Shown: positions 11,080 to 21,334, counted from the first letter of the stretch. The stretch: DNA of 64,000 nt from Sorex araneus (GCF_027595985.1 NC_073306.1:104065484-104129483); one strand, 5' to 3'. Numbers and translations: made by a program. Notes: generated by a model from the sequence alone, not told the origin.

Positions 11080-11252
11080 TTTTTTTTTTGCTTTTTGGGC
11101 CACACCTGGCTATGAACAGGGATTACTCCTGAATGCACTTAGGAATTACTCCCAGCGGTGCTCAGGGGATCATATGGGATGCTGGGAATCGAACCCGGGT
11201 TGGCTGCCTGCAAGGTAAACGCCCTACCCGCTGTGCTATCACTCCAGCTCTG
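11080..11252 (-). mobile_element. SOR SINE, short form
   Basis: Good reverse complement with intact box B complement 'ggaatcgaacccgggttgg'. Confidence 0.9.
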
Positions 11253-11369
11253 TGATGAACAGCTTTTAGAGCAGGCAGGAAAATTTGTGCTGCATTTGCC
11301 CTAATGCCTGATTTGTTATAGTTTCATTCTACTTGTTATGGATTATATAAACTTGAGTTATTTTATTTT

Positions 11370-11537
11370 ATTGCTTTTTAGGTCACACCGGGCAATGCAC
11401 AGAGATTACTCCTGGCTCTGCACTCAGGAATTACTCCTGGCAGTGCTCCGGGGACCATATGGGATGCTGGGGATCCAACCCGGGTCAGCCGTGTACAAGG
11501 CTAACGCCCTACCCGCTGTACTGTCACTCCAACCCAA
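11370..11537 (-). mobile_element. SOR SINE, short form
   Basis: Near-complete reverse complement. The flanks 'aacttgagttatttta' and 'aacttcagttgtttta' look like a diverged TSD. Confidence 0.88.
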
Positions 11538-11827
11538 ACTTCAGTTGTTTTAAAGCCACTGAAAATTCCCTTTGACTTAGACTCATCCCATTCTTGCCCT
11601 TGGGGAAGAGGAAATGATTGATTTTTGCCCCACTGTGTGTACCAGCCTACAGTTCTTTCCGACGAGCAGCCATCTGGCGAAGTCAGTGCTCCACTGCTTT
11701 AGGAGCCTGGAGTTGGGTGGGGAGCAGCAAAAAAGCACAGCTGCAACCATAACAAGAACAACTATTATTTAACCCAAAATTCCACAGACCAATGAGAGAT
11801 TAAAATATTAAAAGTAGTATTTACACG

Positions 11828-12201
11828 GATGCAGAGCTACGGGGTGGGGAGGACTGAGAGGGAACTCAGGGTGGGGCCAGGGCGGGGTTGGGGAGCCTGG
11901 CCACTGTGCCCAGAGGTTCGGCCAGCCCTGGGCCTGCGGGCTGACCCGCCCGTTCATGGGCAGAGGCTGTGAACTAGAGCGATAGCACAGCGGGTTGGGC
12001 ATTTGCCTTGCTTGCGGCCGACGTGAGTTCCATTCCTCCGTCCCTCTCGAGGAGCCTGGCAAGCTACCGAGTGTATCCCGCCTACACAGCAGAGCCTGGA
12101 AAGCTACCCCTGGAGTATTCGATGTGCCAAAAACAGTAACAACAAGTCTCACAATGGAGATGTTACTTGTGCCCACTGGAGCAAATCAATGACAGTGCTA
12201 A
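11828..12201 (+). mobile_element. Composite: GC-rich segment joined to a long-form SOR SINE
   Basis: A long-form SOR copy occupies about 11971-12201. The flanking duplication does not bracket the SINE alone. 'tatttacac' occurs at 11818-11826 and 12202-12210, so the insertion seems to include about 140 bp of GC-rich, non-SINE sequence at 11828-11970. The simplest reading is a longer transcript that ended in the SINE's RTE-type tail and was reverse transcribed as one piece. The short, slightly imperfect TSD leaves doubt. Confidence 0.55.
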
Positions 12202-12348
12202 TATTTACACACGAATGTAGGCTAACTTACAGTGAAATTTAAGCACTGTAAAGTGTAAAGAATTCCTCTTGCATAGTGAAATTTAATCAGGACCTTGTTC
12301 TGGAGGTATCACACAAGTTTATGAGAAATTTTCCTTTTCCTTTGTTAC

Positions 12349-12595
12349 TGTCACTGTCACTGTCATCTCCTTGCTCATCGATTAGCTCCAACAGGCACCA
12401 GTAATGTCTCCATTCTGAGACTTGTTGTTACTATTTTTGCCATATTGAATATGCCACGGGTAGCTTGCCAGGCTCTGCCGGCAGGTGAGATACCCTCCGT
12501 AGCTTGCCAGGCTCTCCAAGAGGGACAGAGGAATCGAACTCAGGTTGGCCACATGCAAGGCAAATGCCCTACCCGCTGTGCTATCGCTCTAGCCC
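12349..12595 (-). mobile_element. SOR SINE, long RTE-tailed form, exact TSD
   Basis: Reference copy of the long form. From its 5' end it has the tRNA-like head, a 'cctctgtccctctt' junction, a body containing a repeated 'agcctggcaagctac'-like motif, 'caatatggcaaaaatagt', and an RTE-like 3' tail ending in GACAGT repeats instead of poly(A). The exact 12-bp TSD ttcctttgttac lies at 12337-12348 and 12596-12607. The target is not the A-rich type used by short copies. Confidence 0.93.
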
Positions 12596-12607
12596 TTCCT
12601 TTGTTAC

Positions 12608-13279
12608 AAATGGATTAAATGACTTGTTGCTAGAGGGTATTACTACAGAAATATCTTCTTGATTGAGCTGATTATTGATTTAAAATATTTAAGCTTTCTG
12701 CCTAAATGTTTCCTCTTCTGTTTGGGGTAAGAATGTAGGAGACAGGAAGAAGTTGCCTAGCAGAGTCTGGTAGCACTTACCAATAGCAAACTCAAATATG
12801 AGGCTGCATTTTTCTGTCTAGACAGGGTGTGGCTGGACACAGACTTGGAACTGGAGGAAATGTGCATTTGACAATTTTCAATTTCTTTTTCAAACAATGC
12901 GTATACTTGTTAGTTCCAAAGTCAGGAGGGAAATTTGTTAATATATGTGGGCATAGTACCATTGTTGAATCATGAATGAGCACCTACATATTCTATTCTC
13001 TAGAATATAATACATAGGCTAGACATAACTAAGTAATGAGAAGAATTATTATTTCCATTTATAATGTGTTTCCATTTGGGACTTGAATGATATAACTCAT
13101 TAAAGTCTATGCAAAAATTAAGTGCAATCAAATGTTTTGGGGTTGCTCATTAAGTGCAGATGATGTTATGAGATTTCAAATTAAGCGGAACCAAATGACC
13201 AATTCTAGAATATTTCATACAAAGACAGTTATCCAGAAGACTCATACAGGTACAAAAAAAGGCCTAATTTAAAATGAAT
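12608..13279. other. Unique sequence, nothing recognised
   Basis: No convincing frame or repeat. Confidence 0.5.
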
Positions 13280-13291
13280 ATATTAATCAGG

Positions 13292-13793
13292 ATTAATATA
13301 GTTCTTCCTGCACTAACATATGCCTCAGAGACCTGGGCCCTATGCAAGCAGGATGAGAATGCTATTAGGGTATCCCAAAGAGGAATCGAAAGAGCTATGC
13401 TGGGAATATCATGTCTCACTCAAGTGAAAGAAGGAATCCGGAGTTCTCACCTTCGCTGACGGTCAAAAATCAGGGATGCTGTCTCATTTGCCAAGGCATC
13501 AAAGATCAGATGGGCAGATGGGCCGGTCATGCAATACGATTCAGAGACGACCGTTGGACTAGAGCTGTTACAGACTGGATTCCACGGGACGTCAGAAGAC
13601 CTCGTGGCCGCCCAACAACTAGATGGTCAGATTTCTTCGTCAAATCTCGGAGTGAACGATTTGAGGCTCTTTCTGTTCCTGGAGCGAACAGGTATCATTG
13701 GGCTACACTAGCTCAAGACAGGGACAAATGGAGATGTTACTGGTGCCTGCTAGAGCAAATTGAAGATCAACAGGACTACAAGTGATACAAGTG
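13292..13793 (+). mobile_element. RTE-clade LINE, 5'-truncated 3' end, exact TSD
   Basis: Translation gives the C-terminal end of an RTE-type reverse transcriptase protein. It starts at the 'LPALTYASETWALCK' motif, then a helix ending 'ERAMLGIS', then 'RWAGHAIRFRDDRWTRAV', and a 'RPRGRPTTRW' motif before the stop at 13783. One in-frame stop near 13458 and a frameshift near 13510-13525 break it. The ORF runs almost to the end of the element and the 3' end is a short 'acaagtgat' repeat, both typical of RTE elements. A perfect 12-bp duplication, atattaatcagg, lies at 13280-13291 and 13794-13805. The GH..R..D.RWT pattern is closer to nematode RTE elements than to ruminant BovB as I know them. I recall this family as RTE1_Sar in shrews. 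Confidence 0.92.
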
Positions 13794-14002
13794 ATATTAA
13801 TCAGGGGCCAGAAAAATAGTACCACCGAGTTGGGGAAGTGAAGAGAGGAGAAAGTGGACAGGAAGTAGCACAGGGATCAAGGTGGATCGTCCTTGGCACT
13901 TTGGTGGTGATGAACGTCCTAAAACTTTGCACATCAAATATACAAATGTTAACACTATTGTGACCATGTTACCTGAACTACATAAAAATAATAACATTAT
14001 GC

Positions 14003-14152
14003 AAGAGGACAGTAGAGAGGGTGCTTACCTTGCACGAGGCTGTTTCGGGTTCAATCCCCAGCACCCTATATAGTCCCCTGAGCCCACCAGGAGTGATGCC
14101 AGAGCACAGAGCCAGGAGTAAAACCTGAGTACCGTTGGTCTGTCTCAAAAAC
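14003..14152 (+). mobile_element. SOR SINE, diverged
   Basis: 'tcgggttcaatccccagcac' and body are clear, followed by an AAT-rich tail. Confidence 0.7.
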
Positions 14153-14389
14153 TAATAATAATAACAACAATAACGTTGGTAAATAATGTACATATGTTAT
14201 TTTTAAATGGTCTAAGATGTTTCTTTTTCAATTTAATTTATTTTAAAGTAATAATAAATCCACATGAACTCAAAGTTTCAGAAGAATAATATATGCTATA
14301 AAATGTTTTCTCCCATTCTTTCCCAAAACAATGATTTTCTCCCTCAGAAGGAGTCAATACTATCATTTTGTGATTTTTTTTAAAGGGGG

Positions 14390-14556
14390 TGGGGATTAAG
14401 GTCACACACAGCAGTGCTCAAGGGCTACTCCTGACTTTTCTCAGGAGTCACTTCTGTTGGTGTTCTGGGGACCGTTTGTGATGCCAGGGATCAAACCAGG
14501 GACAGCTACTTGTAAGGTGAGTGCCCCAACTCCTGTGCTATCTCTCTAGCTCATTG
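14390..14556 (-). mobile_element. SOR SINE, diverged
   Basis: Reverse-complement body and head are visible. Confidence 0.7.
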
Positions 14557-14739
14557 TCTCAGATTTTTTGAAATAAATACTTTATTTTACACAAAAACAT
14601 AACACATGTTTTTTCTTTTGCTTTTTTGCACTGGCTAGAGTATTCTAAACAGTGTATTCCATGCCTCTCTTTTTCCCATTTAACATATGTTGCATTTCTT
14701 TCTCTTTTTTTTTCTTTTCATTTCAATTTTATTTTGTTT

Positions 14740-14822
14740 TTGCACAGTCAGGGATTGATCATTGACCTTCCACTCTACTGTGGAAGCATGAACTCTACCA
14801 CTGAATCATCCCCCTAATCCAA
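14740..14822 (-). mobile_element. tRNA-Ala-like SINE fragment
   Basis: The reverse complement resembles a tRNA-Ala-derived (ID-like) head: 'tcagtggtagagt'-type box A and 'ggtcaatgatcaatccctga' at box B. Confidence 0.45.
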
Positions 14823-15150
14823 TCTTTTGTTTTCTGAATTTCTTTAAAAGCTTCTATGTTAATAACGCTCACTCCCTGTGTGTGCCCCAAAAGACAAAAT
14901 GCCTCAATAATTCAGATGTTACTTCCTTTAGAGACAAATCCCAGAAGGTCCCATCATACCCCAGTACAACTATCACTCACAAAGGTACCAGCTACATATC
15001 TCTGCTTTGACCATCAAATGAACTTCCCTTCAGTCCATAGGTCTGTGTCCCTGGAATAGATACAAGGTTACTCTTCTCTCTTTCTAAATTCAAAATGAAA
15101 CCTTTCAAATCTAATAACTGAGGCCACAGGAGACAGAATATGGCATGCTA
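14823..15150. other. Unique sequence, nothing recognised
   Basis: Nothing supported. The PRAME-like pseudogene may extend into its right end. Confidence 0.4.
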
Positions 15151-16720
15151 TCACAGTAGGATAATCTTGTCACAGCAAGAACTTGGTGCTGACAAAGATG
15201 GACCCAGGATTTGCTAACTCTCGAGAACCTACATCAGCTCTGCACCAAGCCAATTCAAAGTTCTTGGGCAGAGTGAGTGTGTTCAGAGGGGCCAGAGACG
15301 GCTCTGGCGTGGGTCAACCTGGCCAGCTGGTGTGGAATTTGGACCAGGACGCCATGGATACATAGTTCCCATAGAGGTTCAGGATCCTGAGTTTGATGCA
15401 ATTTCAGTACAGGCAGGATGACCTCCAGGTGGGAGTCCAGGAGCCCACAAGCCCCTAAGCCCAGGTCCTTAAGGGGGAATGCACGATTCTCCATCAGCAC
15501 TCACGGGGGCTCCCAACAAGGTACGGGGGGAATCTGCCATGGACACAACTTGAGCTGAGTGAGGTTGGGGCACTGGCACCAAATGTGTCGAGTCTGGTTC
15601 TAGAATCAGCTGCAAAGGGGTCTTCAGGCACCTGAGTACCTGGTCCAAATGTCCTTTGAGGAAAATGGCTGAGTGCAGATAAACCTCCCAGGCAGTGTAG
15701 CCAGAGGAACTTATTAGACAGCAGAGCCACAAACTGCCCTTGATCCTGCAATATTTGGGAAGAGATGTTGCAAGGTACAACAGCAGAGAAAATTAGTCTC
15801 TGCAAATTCCTCACCTGATACATAACAGGAGCCAATCATTCCAGGGTAGCCATTTTCCAGGGTTAATGTGTTTCTGGAGCAATAGCCAGAGCATTTGACC
15901 TGCATGCAGCCGACCTGGGTTAGATTCCTCCGTCCCTCTAGGAGAGGGAGGCAAGCTACTGAGAGTATCCCGCCCACAGGGCAGAGTCTGGCAAGCTAAC
16001 TGTGGTGTATTCGATATGCCAAAAGCAGTAACAACGAGTCTCACAATGGAGACTGTTACTGGTGCTCGTTGGAGAAAATTGATGAACAACACGAGGACAG
16101 TACTACAGTGTTAATTTGTTTCTACTTCTTGGACACAGTTCAGTTCAATGGTACTTCGGCAGATTTCAAAGATGCAAAGATGAGTATATGCAAAAACATT
16201 ATCTTTCTACAGCACAGCTGAACTTCATTTCTCTGCTTCACCCAGTTAATGATGTAGGCTGTTAAATTAGGAAGGGAACCTATACAGACTATAAGATCTA
16301 TGATCACCTTCAGGAGAGAGCAGAGGTCCGTCCTTTTCTGGAACTGCACACTGACAATTTGACCTCCATCTAACAGGAATACCCTTTTGATCCCAAACTT
16401 GTCCCCAGTGAGGCAGAAATCCACCACCTGCAGCTGGCACCTCCTGGAGAAAACCTTCTGAGCAAGCAGTACATCCATCCATCTCTGCTTTTAAAGTAAT
16501 CCCTCAAGAGAAAAAATTCATCTAATGGTCTCCGCTGTGGCAGAGTAGGAAAGGGCCAGAGCTGCCCAATGGCTGTCAAAGTCTCTGTGCACTTGAAATG
16601 GAAGGCGTCCTGCAAGAGTTGTGGGGAAAGATCTGAGGGAAGGCTTCCAGAGAAGCCGTCGCCAAGTGCTTCAGCAAGGTCCATCTCACCAGGCCCAGGA
16701 AATGAGGTTGCAATGAAATC
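15150..16720 (-). pseudogene. PRAME-family retrocopy, broken
   Basis: Several minus-strand frames, read in order, give PRAME-family (leucine-rich repeat, cancer/testis antigen) sequence. At about 16720-16370 there is an N-terminal 'LPSDLSPQLLQDAF' block. At 16478-16140 'DVLLAQKVFSRRCQLQVVDF' leads to 'AYIINWVKQRNEVQLCCRK'. At 15835-15494 there are repeat-type segments such as 'QVRNLQRLIFS' and 'FLKGHLDQVLRCLKTPL'. At about 15430-15180 'LRILNLYGNYVSMA' and the C-terminal region follow. The reading shifts frame several times, contains stops, and is split by a SINE at 15876-16109. Family members normally have introns within the coding region. Here the blocks run on without gaps, so I infer a processed copy, although poly(A) and a TSD were not identified. 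It is not expected to make protein. Confidence 0.8.
15876..16109 (+). mobile_element. SOR SINE, long form, inside the PRAME-like copy
   Basis: Complete long form with RTE-type tail. The flanks gttaatgtgtttct (15862-15875) and gttaatttgtttct (16110-16123) are a 14-bp TSD with one mismatch. Confidence 0.9.
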
Positions 16721-16834
16721 TCCATCCCTATTCTTTCCTTAAGGAAAACCGACTCAGATGGTGGAACCATCTTAGATTTCCTGGAACACCTGAAGACTCA
16801 AAGATGGTAATTTTCTGCCTGAATTTCTTTCTAG

Positions 16835-16915
16835 TTTTCTATGGTGCCAGGACTCAAACCCAGGGCTTTACACACAAGAGTCATGAGCTCTATCACTGAA
16901 CCACATATCTGACCT
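16835..16915 (-). mobile_element. tRNA-Ala-like SINE fragment
   Basis: 'aggactcaaacccagggctt' is the box B complement, and 'gagctctatcactgaaccac' matches the box A side of a tRNA-Ala-like SINE. Confidence 0.5.
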
Positions 16916-17054
16916 TATACCTTTGGAAAAGCACATAGGGTTCTCTCAATATCTCTTATGTTTTGTTTTGTGGTGGGGAGAGTGGGGTTAATTATTTTTT
17001 GTCAGTTTTTGGGGATGGGGGTTTGTTTGTTTATTTGGTGGGTGGGTGGTTGGG

Positions 17055-17218
17055 TTTGGGGCCACACCCGGAAGTACTCAAGGCTTACTCCTGCCTCCGC
17101 ACTCAGGAACTACTCCTGGCATTGTTCAAGGGACCATATAGGATGCTGAGGATCAAACTCGAGTCGGCCAAGTAGAAGACAAGCCCCTACCTACTTTATT
17201 ATCTCTCCACTCCTCTCA
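17055..17218 (-). mobile_element. SOR SINE
   Basis: Reverse complement with T/G-rich lead, body and head. Confidence 0.8.
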
Positions 17219-17294
17219 GTCTCTTTTACAGCTGCAAATATAGTCCACCATATGCACATGCTATAATTTACTTGATGAGCTGAGCTCTTTCTTT

Positions 17295-17525
17295 TTTTAA
17301 CTTTTTTACTGAATCACCTTACAAAACTGTCCATGATTGGATTTCAGTCATTACAGTATTCCAACACCCAGTGTACATATTCCAACTCTACCAGTGTACA
17401 TTTCCCAGCACTAATGTCCCCAGGCTCTCTCCCATCGCACGCATCCCCCACCCCCACTGAACTCTTTTTAAGTGCGCAATTCTGCTTTTTCCAAACGTTG
17501 TTGCCAACTTTTGCTATCACAAATA
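17295..17525 (-). mobile_element. L1 3' UTR fragment
   Basis: 'ttactgaatcaccttac' and 'tgattggatttcagtcat' mark the reverse complement of the shrew L1 3' end. Related copies lie at 30860 and 63830. Confidence 0.8.
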
Positions 17526-17529
17526 TATA

Positions 17530-17690
17530 GTGGGATGGAGATAGCTCAACAAGCTTGAGGATACAGTTACATGCAGAAGGCCCAGGATTGATTCCTAACA
17601 TCACATGGTTCTAAGTACCAGCAGGAGTTATGAGCAGAAAAGGAAGCAGACATTGAGCATTGTCAGATATAGCAAAGAAAATTTCCTCCC
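17530..17690 (+). mobile_element. SOR SINE, diverged
   Basis: Head 'gggatggagatagctcaac' and reduced body. Confidence 0.55.
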
Positions 17691-17914
17691 CCCCTAAAAG
17701 GAATGATATAGTGAAGAAGTTTGTATATACCTATAGATAAAAGAAATACCTATATATGTAGGCTAATTACTTAGAGTGGAATTCTGAATAAAATAGCGTG
17801 TGCATTAGTAATTTTGACAGGTACTTCCAATGTTCCCCAAAGCAATTATACTGTTTACACTATGCCATCATTGTGCAAGCATGTTTCCTCACCATGCAAA
17901 CACATAAACTTTGG

Positions 17915-18088
17915 GGTGGGAGAGGTGAGGGGGGCTTACATCTAGCATTTGCTTGGATGTTGCTCCTGGCTCTGTGCTTGGGGGTTGCTCCCTGTGGTGC
18001 TCAGGGAACTGTGAGATCCTGAGGATTAAATCCAGGCCTCCCACATGCAAAGCATGTCCTCAGCCCTATGAGCTATCCCTCCCGCCCA
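17915..18088 (-). mobile_element. SOR SINE
   Basis: Reverse complement, diverged but complete. Confidence 0.75.
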
Positions 18089-18139
18089 AATACATACTTT
18101 GAAAAAATACTTGCCTCAAATACTTTACAATATTTACCA

Positions 18140-18345
18140 CCTGGGGCTGGGGGATGAGTTGAGTAAGCATGTGTAAAGTTCTGCGATTGATCCCTGTCAC
18201 TAGTAGAAAAACAAACAAGAAAATGCCCAAGAGACTGTTCAAAGAACTGAGCCCAAGTGATGCTTGCATGAAGCCTGGGCTTGGCTCCCGGGACCACATA
18301 GTCCCCTGAGCACTGCCAAGAGTAAATGACCCCTGAGCAGACACC
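18140..18345 (+). mobile_element. Two adjacent SINE pieces
   Basis: A tRNA-like head with an A-rich end (18140-18225) is followed by a SOR copy with 'cctgagcactgccaagagtaa' (18230-18345). Confidence 0.5.
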
Positions 18346-18562
18346 TGTGTACTACAAACAAGGAAAACTTGCCTGCATCACCATGCTAGCCATAACTGGT
18401 AAGTAATAACATGTAATAAACATTGTGGCTTGTTTTAGCTTCCTTATTTTGTTTTCCAACTCTGGAATGCAATTTTTTCTGATTATAGCCATCATCAGTC
18501 ATTTGTAAATACTATTCTTGCTTTTTTCACTTCTACTACAAATAAAATCTATGCTCTTGGGT

Positions 18563-18660
18563 CAGCAGGCTAGGGACACAGTTCAGTGGTAGAGTACTTG
18601 CCTCACACATCTGAAGCCCTGGTTTTGATTCTTAGCATTGCAAACAAACAAACAAACAAC
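18563..18660 (+). mobile_element. tRNA-Ala-like (ID-type) SINE
   Basis: 'cacagttcagtggtagagta' matches the 5' part of tRNA-Ala, and 'gccctggttttgattctta' is box B. A (CAAA)n tail follows. It is a retroposon, not a tRNA gene. Confidence 0.6.
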
Positions 18661-18814
18661 CTTAATAAGTAAATAAGCCTATGCTCTAGTCCAACTGAAT
18701 CATTTTTTTCTCCTCTTTCTTTTGGCAGTAGATGTGCAATTTATTTCCAAAATCCCTGTTTCAGTCCAATGGCACTCACTTGGCACCAGTGAACAAAACA
18801 AGATGCTAAAAAGA

Positions 18815-18915
18815 GGGGCCAGACTGATAGCACAGCAGGTAAGTGCTTGCCTTGCATGCCGCTGACCCGTGTTTGATCCCCACCTGCCAGGTGTGTGTGT
18901 GGGGGGGGGAATTAA
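18815..18915 (+). mobile_element. SOR SINE, internally deleted
   Basis: Head and box B are present, then the copy jumps to 'cacctgccaggtgtgtg'. Confidence 0.7.
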
Positions 18916-19134
18916 AAAGACAGTAAAAACCACACACTATCCTTTAGTTCAGGAAACTCCCAGATCCCTCAGGATTTTTTTTATAGTATCGGAGGCAGCT
19001 TCAGGCATGGTATAGGAGCTACTAAGAAATCACAGCAGCTCCTCTAGGAGTCTAAGCAAAAAAAAAACCCTGTACATTAACAAAGACTTTCATGAAACAA
19101 ATAAACAAATAAATAAATAAATGCTGTGCTCAGC

Positions 19135-19168
19135 GGGCTGGGGAAGTAGTATAAGAGTTAAGGTACTG
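19135..19168 (+). mobile_element. SOR SINE, left part (continues at 20298)
   Basis: The head 'gggctggggaagtagtataa' is cut by the composite retroposon. Removing the insertion and one TSD copy restores a continuous SINE ending near 20400. Confidence 0.85.
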
Positions 19169-20281
19169 CCGGTCTCCGCCCACATCGGACACTTAAAGAG
19201 AGTGCAGCCACGTGGGCTTTCCCATTTCTCCGCGCCCGCACCCCCAGAATGACTGACGAAGAGGATGGAGCTGCTTGGGACACCGGCAGCCCACCAGCAA
19301 CCTGCAGTATGTGACTTGAGAGTTTCCGCCAGGTCCCCCGTGCGGAAATCTCTCTCTCTCTCCTTCAACTTTTTCCCTGGACTTTAGACAGAAACCCAGA
19401 ACCGCGCGGCCGCTGACCTAATGTCATCTTAGTATCAGCAGTATGTAATGGTTCCTTCTTAATGGGTCGGACTTTTGTGGGTGATCCTAACAAGAATAGT
19501 AAGTATTTTGTTGAAATATTGAAGGCAATCAAAATGGTAGCCATCTCTCTAGACTGAACTAAGCTATATCCCCACGCCGGCTGAGAAGAAATATCCTTCT
19601 TTCTCGGGAAGAAACGTGGCGTGGTGTCAAACATAGTGTGATGTCCATTAAGCAAACAGACCTGGTGGCGTGGGAATGGGAAATAAGGGGAAAAATTAGG
19701 TACATGGACCAGCGGGACGCTGGTGGTATCTCGAGTCGGAGCTGATATCAGCGCAAGAGCTTTGGTTCCAGAAACTGCTTCCAGACACTCTACTAGACTA
19801 TCAACTAAGCCAGAGCCCCACGCCGGCTGATGACGGGAAATAACCATCCTCTTCGGTTTTTTTCCCTTTGTCAGACAGCGTGTCGATTACTAAACAGGCG
19901 TGAACTCGGTGGCACGGGGCAAGGGGGAAAAAGAAAAGTTATGTAACAAACAGCAGGACTTAATATCTCTATATGCTTAGTAATGGAGAATTATCATTGG
20001 CAATAGGACTGTCTTTTTCTTTTTGGGGGGAAACCCCAGCAACGGTAGTGAGTTGTGTGTTGAAACATGGAATGTAATCGAGATAAGCGCAAATGAAGTG
20101 AAACTTATCACGTACAAGGGTGGGGACTAGGGAGGTGGGAGGGGGCGGCAGATATACTGGGGGGGTTGGGGATGGAAGATGGGCACTGGTGAAGGGAGGG
20201 GTGTTTGAATATTGTATAACTGACATAATCCTGAGAACTTTGTAACCCTCCACTTGGTGATTCAATAAAAAAAAAAAAAAA
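19169..20281 (+). mobile_element. Composite retroposon: CpG-rich head, internal duplication, L1-like tail
   Basis: About 1.1 kb, bounded exactly by the 16-bp duplication aagagttaaggtactg at 19153-19168 and 20282-20297. The first 200 bp are GC-rich with many CpGs. Around 19378-19540 the sequence parallels the L1 3' UTR at 34285-34500 (shared 'ctggactt', 'gttgaaatattgaa'). A module starting 'ccccacgccggctga' occurs twice, at 19570 and 19816. The last 220 bp match the shrew L1 3' terminus ('ggtgattcaataaa') with a terminal A tract. There is no reverse transcriptase frame. The perfect TSD suggests a relatively recent event. Either a non-autonomous family using L1 or an internally deleted L1 would explain it. 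Confidence 0.8.
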
Positions 20282-20297
20282 AAGAGTTAAGGTACTG

Positions 20298-20400
20298 GCC
20301 TTGCTCAGCTAATAACAGTTCAATTCCCAGGAATGATTTTTGAACAGAAACAGGAGTAAGCCCTGGGCATAGTTGGGTGCAGCTTAAATAAAGAAAATAG
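20298..20400 (+). mobile_element. SOR SINE, right part (continued from 19168)
   Basis: Box B-like 'cagttcaattcccagg' and an A-rich tail complete the interrupted copy. Confidence 0.8.
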
Positions 20401-20596
20401 TCATGCCTTTCTATCCCAGCAGAAACTGACAGGAAGAGACAGGAACTGCTTACTTTAACCAATCTAAAAATCTCATCAGTCGTGATTTTAGAAATTATTA
20501 TAAAGAATCTCTCTCAGTCATTGAAGAACTGATGTTCAAATATATATAACAGTCTTCATTGTATAGTCTTTAATTAAAGTGGCATAAAAAATAACT

Positions 20597-20999
20597 TTAT
20601 TCCTTCACCTTTATGTTGTCACCACCTTTGATCTGGTCCTTCTCATTTCCTACCTGGAAAGATTTGGCTTTGCACTTAAGGATCTTTCTGCTGTCTTTAT
20701 CCAGTTGGGGGGAATGGAGACAGTTCTGCCATTTGCTTTTTCCCGCTGCACTTGGTCAATGAAAATGAAATGTTTCTTCCTGTGACCTGAACTACTTTGC
20801 CAATTTGCTGACCTTTGTCATGGCCTTGCATAATCTAAACTTTACCACTCTTTCGGAAGGGCATGATTATTGTACCTCTGCCTCAGCTCTTTGGAAAGAG
20901 GGGAAGATAGAATCTTCCTGTGAATGTGGAAAGGTACACTTGAAAATGCCTTTCACAGTTCTTGCACCAGTTGGAAGTTACAAAGGACTTGAACTTCAT
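20597..20999 (-). pseudogene. RPL26: RPL26 processed pseudogene, decayed
   Basis: On the minus strand, an ATG at 20997-20999 opens a peptide matching the large-subunit ribosomal protein L26 start ('MKFKSFVTSN', then 'KNCERHF'). Later the frame reads 'GHDKGQQIGKVVQV' and a recognisable 'REKANG' region. Stops, frameshifts and many substitutions break it, for example a stop shortly after the N-terminal part. The whole match lies within one uninterrupted block of about 400 bp, slightly shorter than the roughly 440-bp normal coding length, so it is an intronless retrocopy. Ribosomal protein genes commonly leave such copies. I cannot separate RPL26 from RPL26L1 as parent. Confidence 0.7.
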
Positions 21000-21334
21000 T
21001 TTGTCTGTTACCAATGCAGAGATTTTCTACTCCCTAAAACTTCCTAAGGACTTGTAACCACAGTCCTCTTGAATAATCCAAAAGATCGGCCAAAGCTTCA
21101 ACAGTTCCTGGGGAAAATGGACAAGGGTTTACTAGATTGCACACTCACATCGGCAACAAGGATGGAGGATCCAGTCAGAGATGGTAATCCCAGTTAGGCA
21201 GGTGTCAACTGTGTGGGCAGTCCAACCTTGGTAGTGGCCCCCAAACCAATAGATACATTAAAAAATGAAAGAAAGGAAAAAATGCTACTTACACAGGAAG
21301 CAACTCAGTGGAAGAGACCAGTCTTTGCTTTGTT
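21000..21334. other. Unidentified flank of the RPL26 copy
   Basis: No clear gene. Part may be 5' flank of the retrocopy. Confidence 0.35.

Noticed and set aside
13274-13785. A host gene with a zinc-knuckle-like or novel domain
   Set aside because: The peptide matches the RTE LINE C-terminus and is flanked by a perfect TSD.
18563-18660. tRNA-Ala gene
   Set aside because: Stems are not kept and a CAAA tail follows, so it is a retroposed SINE.
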